In this document: piece by piece, positions 59,771 through 64,000 of the stretch | Numbering within the stretch: the first letter of the stretch is position 1 | Layout: each line of letters opens with the position of its first letter | From: Taibaiella soli | GTDB taxonomy: Bacteria > Bacteroidota > Bacteroidia > Chitinophagales > Chitinophagaceae | Direction: 5' to 3' | DNA: 64,000 nt | Assembly: GCF_003236175.1 (NCBI RefSeq) | Contig: NZ_QKTW01000003.1 | Coordinates: forward strand, 232,298 to 296,297 | The notes under the pieces: generated by a model | Seen by the model: only the letters and a program-made list of their open reading frames with translations | What the model was told of the DNA's origin: nothing | Databases searched by the model: none | Translations under genes and position numbers: made by a program

Positions 59771-61114
59771 ATGATGCAAAATGGCTGGTTGAAATATGGT
59801 ATAAGCGCAACGCTGCTTTGGGCCGCAACAATTGCCGGTGCGCAGGATGCAACAGATACATTGCCCAGTGTCTGGAATCTCAACGATTGTATCGAATATG
59901 CCAACACGCACAATTACAATATTAACACACAACGCTATAGCAAAGAAAGCAGTCAGCAGAATCTACTTCTTTCAAAATCCGCTTTACTGCCCAATTTATA
60001 TGGCAACGGAAGTTTTAGCGTGAATCACACCGGCGCCGGAATAGCTAATCCTTCGCAAGAATCCTCAACATCCACAACTGGTACCGCTTCTGTAAATACT
60101 GCCTGGACTTTATTTAACGGAGGTTATCTACGCAAGGATATTCAACAAAAAGAAATTGCCGTACAAACCGCTGGTCTTTCCATCGATGAAAATATCAATA
60201 ACGTGGAGCTGCAGGTAACGCAGGCATATCTCTACATATTGCTGGATAAAGAAACGATCATTTATAACGAAGACCTCATTAAAACTTCACAGGCGCAGCT
60301 GGAACAAATGCAGCAGCAATTTGCTGTGGGAAGTGCGGCTAAAAAGGATGTGATACAGCTCGAAGCGCAACTGGCCCAGGATAAATATAATCTGGTCACC
60401 TCAAAGAGTACTGAACGTATAGATAAACTAACGCTGAAAAAATTATTACTACTACCGTCCGAAGTAGATTTCGATATCGTAAAACCGGATACTATTTTTT
60501 CTCTGGAATTACTACCGCCATTGCAGGACGTACAAGCAACGGCACTTGATTTCAGGCCAGAGGTAAAGATCAGTGAACTGTCGCTAAAGTCGCAAGAGTT
60601 AAGCCTGGCCAAAGCAAAAGCAGGCTATTTACCGACACTTAGTTTGTCAGGTGGTATTGGTACCAATATTGGCAATACTACATCCTACAGTTTAGGCTTT
60701 TCGCTCGACAACAGTTTTTATCAACAGGCCGGTGTGAATTTATCTGTTCCCATTTTTACACGTCGTGTAAACAAAACAAATGTCGCACTGGCCAGAATCG
60801 GTATCAAACAGGCAGAGCTGGATTTGCAGAATACGAAGGTTACTTTATCACAGACTGTAGAACAGGCATACATCAATGCGGTGAATACGCAGAATCAGTA
60901 TGTAAGCGCAAAAGAGCAGCTGGTCTACAATACGGAGGCATTCCGGATTTCCAGCGAAGAACTGAAAATAGGATCATTGAATATGGTGGGTTACATACAG
61001 CAGCGCAATCTTTATGTGCAATCGCTGCAGCAATTCGTGCAGGCAAAATACAACGCTGCCATGTCATTGAAGATATACAAGTTCTATAAAGGCGAACCAT
61101 TCACACTTAACTAA
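59771..61114 (+). CDS. TolC family outer-membrane channel of a MacAB-type system
   Basis: 447 residues from ATG 59771 (a second ATG follows directly); the frame extends upstream but lacks a signal peptide there. Signal peptide ends TIAGAQ (about 25). Motifs: WNLNDCIEYANTHNYNINTQ, a long coiled-coil with AVGSAAKKDVIQLEAQLAQDK, and the second repeat LKIGSLNMVGYIQQRNLYVQ. It forms the exit duct for the ABC efflux pump encoded downstream. Confidence 0.92.
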   Translation: MMQNGWLKYGISATLLWAATIAGAQDATDTLPSVWNLNDCIEYANTHNYNINTQRYSKESSQQNLLLSKSALLPNLYGNGSFSVNHTGAGIANPSQESSTSTTGTASVNTAWTLFNGGYLRKDIQQKEIAVQTAGLSIDENINNVELQVTQAYLYILLDKETIIYNEDLIKTSQAQLEQMQQQFAVGSAAKKDVIQLEAQLAQDKYNLVTSKSTERIDKLTLKKLLLLPSEVDFDIVKPDTIFSLELLPPLQDVQATALDFRPEVKISELSLKSQELSLAKAKAGYLPTLSLSGGIGTNIGNTTSYSLGFSLDNSFYQQAGVNLSVPIFTRRVNKTNVALARIGIKQAELDLQNTKVTLSQTVEQAYINAVNTQNQYVSAKEQLVYNTEAFRISSEELKIGSLNMVGYIQQRNLYVQSLQQFVQAKYNAAMSLKIYKFYKGEPFTLN

Positions 61115-61151
61115 ACAGAAGCGAATCCAACCAACGAAAAGTATTTGAACA

Positions 61152-62336
61152 ATGAAGAAAAGGAAAATAATTATCTATTCTATTACTGCCGCAGTGCTGT
61201 TGTTCCTGGTATGGTTCTTCTTTCTGAAAAAGGAAAAGCAGGAAGTTCATTTCACGCTGGCCGGGCCTACTGTTGGTCATATCGCGGAAACGGTCACTTC
61301 CACAGGAACAGTGCAGATTGTAGATACGGTAACCGTGGGTACGCAGGTGTCGGGCATTATCAAATCGATCCATGTAGACTTTAATGATAAAGTGAAGAAA
61401 GGCCAGTTGCTTGCAGAGATTGATCCTACGTTATTGCAGGCTACTTACGATCAGATTAAAGGTTCGCTGGCGCAATCGCAGGCCAGTCTTACTTATCAGG
61501 CTGCCAATTACAACCGTCAGAAGCAACTATACGAAGTAGGCGCTATCAGCAAATCGGACTATGATAATGCGACTAGCACTTTCAATGCTGCTAAAGCAAA
61601 CGTGGCGAGCATCACTGCGCAATTAAGATCTGCGAATCAGAATTTAGCGTACACAAAGATTTATTCGCCGCTGGACGGTGTTGTGCTCTCGCGCAATGTC
61701 AGCGTCGGACAAACGGTAGCATCTAGTTTCAGTACGCCGACCTTGTTTGTTCTGGCGAAAGACATTACCAAAATGTTAGTCAATGCAAGTGTAGACGAAG
61801 CAGATATCAGTCACGTATCGGTAGGACAGAAAGCTACTTTCACCGTTGATGCTTATTTGAATAATGTATTTAACGGAACAGTCGGTACGATCCGTATCGA
61901 TCCGACAGTTTCCTCCAACGTCGTGACCTATCCGACATTGATCAATGTGGATAATTCTTCCGAAAAACTGATGCCAGGCATGACTGCAACGATTACTATT
62001 TTCTCGAAAGAAGCAGACAGCGCATTACTGATTCCCGTAAAAGCCACCAAGTTCACACTGATGGCAGATCCCGGAAGAGATTATAAAGTAGAGCCATTAA
62101 AAGAAGCAGTAGAAAAAGGTGGTCATGAAAAAACAGTTTGGGTGCTGAATGGAAATGTGCTGCAGCAAAAGAAAATTACAACAGGACTGAATGATAACAC
62201 GCATGTACAGGTTTTGAGTGGATTAAATAAAACGGATTCTGTAGTAACGGATATGAACGGTGGCAAAGCTCAGGCTACGACTCAGGGACAATCAGCCAGT
62301 CCGTTTATGCCAAAATTCCCAAGCAGAAAAAAATGA
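61152..62336 (+). CDS. macA: MacA-like periplasmic adaptor
   Basis: 394 residues. N-terminal membrane anchor (about 7-26), lipoyl half-motifs (VGTQVSGIIKSIHVDFNDKV and IYSPLDGVVLSRNVSVGQTV), coiled-coil hairpin between, beta-barrel and membrane-proximal domains, and a Gln/Ser-rich tail. It lies 37 bases after tolC and overlaps the ATPase gene by 4 bases. Confidence 0.9.
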   Translation: MKKRKIIIYSITAAVLLFLVWFFFLKKEKQEVHFTLAGPTVGHIAETVTSTGTVQIVDTVTVGTQVSGIIKSIHVDFNDKVKKGQLLAEIDPTLLQATYDQIKGSLAQSQASLTYQAANYNRQKQLYEVGAISKSDYDNATSTFNAAKANVASITAQLRSANQNLAYTKIYSPLDGVVLSRNVSVGQTVASSFSTPTLFVLAKDITKMLVNASVDEADISHVSVGQKATFTVDAYLNNVFNGTVGTIRIDPTVSSNVVTYPTLINVDNSSEKLMPGMTATITIFSKEADSALLIPVKATKFTLMADPGRDYKVEPLKEAVEKGGHEKTVWVLNGNVLQQKKITTGLNDNTHVQVLSGLNKTDSVVTDMNGGKAQATTQGQSASPFMPKFPSRKK

Positions 62337-63082
62337 GTGATAAAATCCTTGAAATAGATGACCTCAAGCGTGAGTTTGTAATGGGCAGCGAAACAGTACG
62401 CGCGCTCAAAGGTGTTTCTTTTGATGTGCTCAAAGGTGAGTTTGTAACCATCATGGGCAGCAGTGGTTCGGGTAAATCAACTTTATTGAATTTGCTGGGT
62501 TGCCTGGACAAACAAACTTCCGGCGAATATTTTCTTGATGGTATTGATGTAAAAACGCTTGACCGGAATCAGCTGGCAAAACTGCGCAATTTTAAAATAG
62601 GTTTTGTATTTCAGGCTTATAATTTATTGCCGCGGACATCTGCGCTGGAAAATGTAGAATTGCCACTTTTCTATAATTCAAAGATCTCCGGAAAAGAACG
62701 CAGAGAACGTGCGCTGCATGCGCTGGAAGCAGTGAAGCTTGCGGACAGGCAACATCATACGCCCAGCCAGTTGTCGGGTGGACAGCAACAGAGGGTGGCC
62801 ATCGCACGGGCATTGGTAAATGAGCCTGTAATGATTCTGGCCGATGAAGCAACCGGTAACCTGGATACGCGTACTTCTTACGAGATCATGGCATTAATGC
62901 AGGAGTTGAATGAGAAAGACCAAAAAACAATCGTGTTTGTAACACACGAACCAGATATCGCGGCATTCAGCAGTCGTACCGTTTTTCTGCGTGATGGAAA
63001 AGTGGTAAAGGACTCACCGAATGCCAATAAAAAGAATGCTAAAGATGCTTTAGCTGCACTTCCTGTTTCCGATGACTATTAG
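62333..63082 (+). CDS. ABC transporter ATP-binding protein (MacB/LolD type)
   Basis: 249 residues. Walker [16 protein letters not shown] (about 41), Q-loop [18 protein letters not shown], signature [15 protein letters not shown], Walker [14 protein letters not shown], and the His switch VTHEPD are intact. In E. coli MacB the ATPase is fused to the permease; here it is a separate gene upstream of it. Probable partner of the following permease. Confidence 0.93.
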   Translation: MSDKILEIDDLKREFVMGSETVRALKGVSFDVLKGEFVTIMGSSGSGKSTLLNLLGCLDKQTSGEYFLDGIDVKTLDRNQLAKLRNFKIGFVFQAYNLLPRTSALENVELPLFYNSKISGKERRERALHALEAVKLADRQHHTPSQLSGGQQQRVAIARALVNEPVMILADEATGNLDTRTSYEIMALMQELNEKDQKTIVFVTHEPDIAAFSSRTVFLRDGKVVKDSPNANKKNAKDALAALPVSDDY

Positions 63083-63093
63083 AAATTGACGCG

Positions 63094-64000
63094 ATGAACA
63101 TTTTCAACCTCATAAAAATTGCTTTAAAAGCCTTGCTGAGAAATAAGCTGCGTGCGCTGCTTACCATGCTTGGTATTATTATCGGAGTAGGTGCGGTAAT
63201 CACCATGATGTCGATCGGACAAGGATCCAAAGACAGTATTCAGTCTTCCCTGTCGGCAATGGGCACCAATATGATCACCATTATGCCCTACAATAATCTG
63301 CCCGGCGGCGGCGGTGGTGTGCGTCTGGGCGCGTCTTCCATACAAAGTCTTACGATTGCCGATGTAGAAAAATTGAAACGCGATGTGACTGATGCCACTG
63401 AATTTTCGCCGGCGGCTTCGGCATCCGGGCAGGCAATTAAAGGTACCGCCAACTGGCCGACAACGATTCAGGGCGTGGCGCCTTCTTATCTTGATATTCG
63501 TAAACTTTCTGTCAATTCAGGCATTGAGTTTTCAGACAACGATGTACGGACTTCTGCAAAAGTTTGTTTGCTGGGACAAACAGTGGTGAATAATCTGTTC
63601 GGTCCTAATGTGGATCCTATCGGGCAGATCATCCGCTTCAATAAAATTCCCCTGCAAGTAATCGGCGTATTGTCGCCAAAGGGTTACAATACCTTTGGTC
63701 AGGATCAGGATGATATTATTATTGCACCTTACACAACTGTGCAAAAGCGCATTCTGGCTACTATTTATTTTCACGCTATTTATGCATCGGCACGAACTGA
63801 ATCAGTTTCGGATCTGGCTTCTGAGGAAATTTCCAAATCGTTACGTGAAAGCCATCGTTTACGCGAAGGTCAGGATGATGACTTTGTGGTGCGCACGCAG
63901 GCAGATCTTATTAAAACGCTGAGTTCAACGAGTGGTATGCTTTCGGTTTTACTGACAGCAGTAGCTGGTATTTCTTTGCTGATTGGCGGTATCGGAATTA
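63094..64000 (+). CDS. macB: ABC transporter permease (MacB-like), truncated by the window end
   Basis: 302 residues are in the window from ATG 63094, 11 bases after the ATPase gene. It starts MNIFNLIKIALKALLRNKLR and then the first membrane helix (ALLTMLGIIIGVGAVITMMS). The MacB_PCD periplasmic domain follows (SIGQGSKDSIQSSLSAMGTN, IAPYTTVQKRI). The second helix (LTAVAGISLLIGGIGI) begins at the end. The C-terminal two helices are beyond the window. Confidence 0.9.
   Translation, partial: MNIFNLIKIALKALLRNKLRALLTMLGIIIGVGAVITMMSIGQGSKDSIQSSLSAMGTNMITIMPYNNLPGGGGGVRLGASSIQSLTIADVEKLKRDVTDATEFSPAASASGQAIKGTANWPTTIQGVAPSYLDIRKLSVNSGIEFSDNDVRTSAKVCLLGQTVVNNLFGPNVDPIGQIIRFNKIPLQVIGVLSPKGYNTFGQDQDDIIIAPYTTVQKRILATIYFHAIYASARTESVSDLASEEISKSLRESHRLREGQDDDFVVRTQADLIKTLSSTSGMLSVLLTAVAGISLLIGGIGI

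Overview
The window is chromosomal DNA of a member of the Bacteroidota, most likely a Chitinophagales/Chitinophagaceae-type bacterium. The evidence is two type IX secretion (T9SS) C-terminal sorting domains, SusC/FecA-style TonB receptor architecture, imelysin/DUF4856 lipoproteins, Porin_10-type and LpxR-type outer-membrane proteins, moderate G+C, and intergenic regions full of short dispersed repeats. There is no rRNA, no complete tRNA, no phage, no transposase and no CRISPR array. Almost everything looks like core or soft-core genome.

Layout. 1-8.1 kb: end of a T9SS-sorted protein, a DUF937 membrane protein, a 15-copy 21-bp tandem array, sucA (2-oxoglutarate dehydrogenase E1), and a choice-of-anchor-B/T9SS protein coupled to a porin. 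8.4-14.3 kb: a VOC protein, purine nucleoside phosphorylase, a CDP-glucose branch (rfbF, rfbG, 3,5-epimerase) and an ALDH7-type dehydrogenase. 14.3-21.6 kb: an RRM protein with a long Gly/Asn/Tyr/Arg-rich tail, then a nearly complete molybdenum-cofactor cluster (moaA, moeA, tauE/safE, small Mo-domain protein, moaD, moaE, moaC-moaB fusion, mobA). 21.8-28.2 kb: marR regulator plus tolC-MFP-RND efflux operon with duplicated palindromic operators.

28.3-35 kb: bacterial NHEJ operon (ku, ligD) and recQ. ligD is split exactly at an A9 run containing the A_AAA_AAG slippery heptamer, so a -1 shift would restore one 859-residue PE-LIG-POL protein. 35.2-43.7 kb: a hydrolase, an iron-uptake-like operon (DUF4856, imelysin, HTTM/gamma-carboxylase-like, TonB receptor), an orphan MbtH-like gene and two small envelope genes. 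43.9-50.7 kb: class 3 lipase, TetR regulator with a paired operator controlling a VOC gene, a degenerate receiver protein, pirin, a small GNAT, cold-shock protein and DEAD helicase. 50.9-57.1 kb: a DEGS1-like sphingolipid desaturase divergent from an LpxR-like lipid A deacylase, a B12-binding radical SAM protein and a second DEAD-box helicase with a DEMD motif. 57.4-64 kb: LytS/LytTR two-component pair and a tolC-macA-macB efflux operon running off the end.

The most notable items for follow-up are the ligD frameshift site, the DEGS1-like desaturase beside lpxR, the orphan MbtH beside the imelysin/TonB operon, the MarR and TetR operator pairs, and two families of short palindromic repeats that sit on or directly against stop codons, in two cases supplying the stop. 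All assignments are from reading the sequence; no database search was run.
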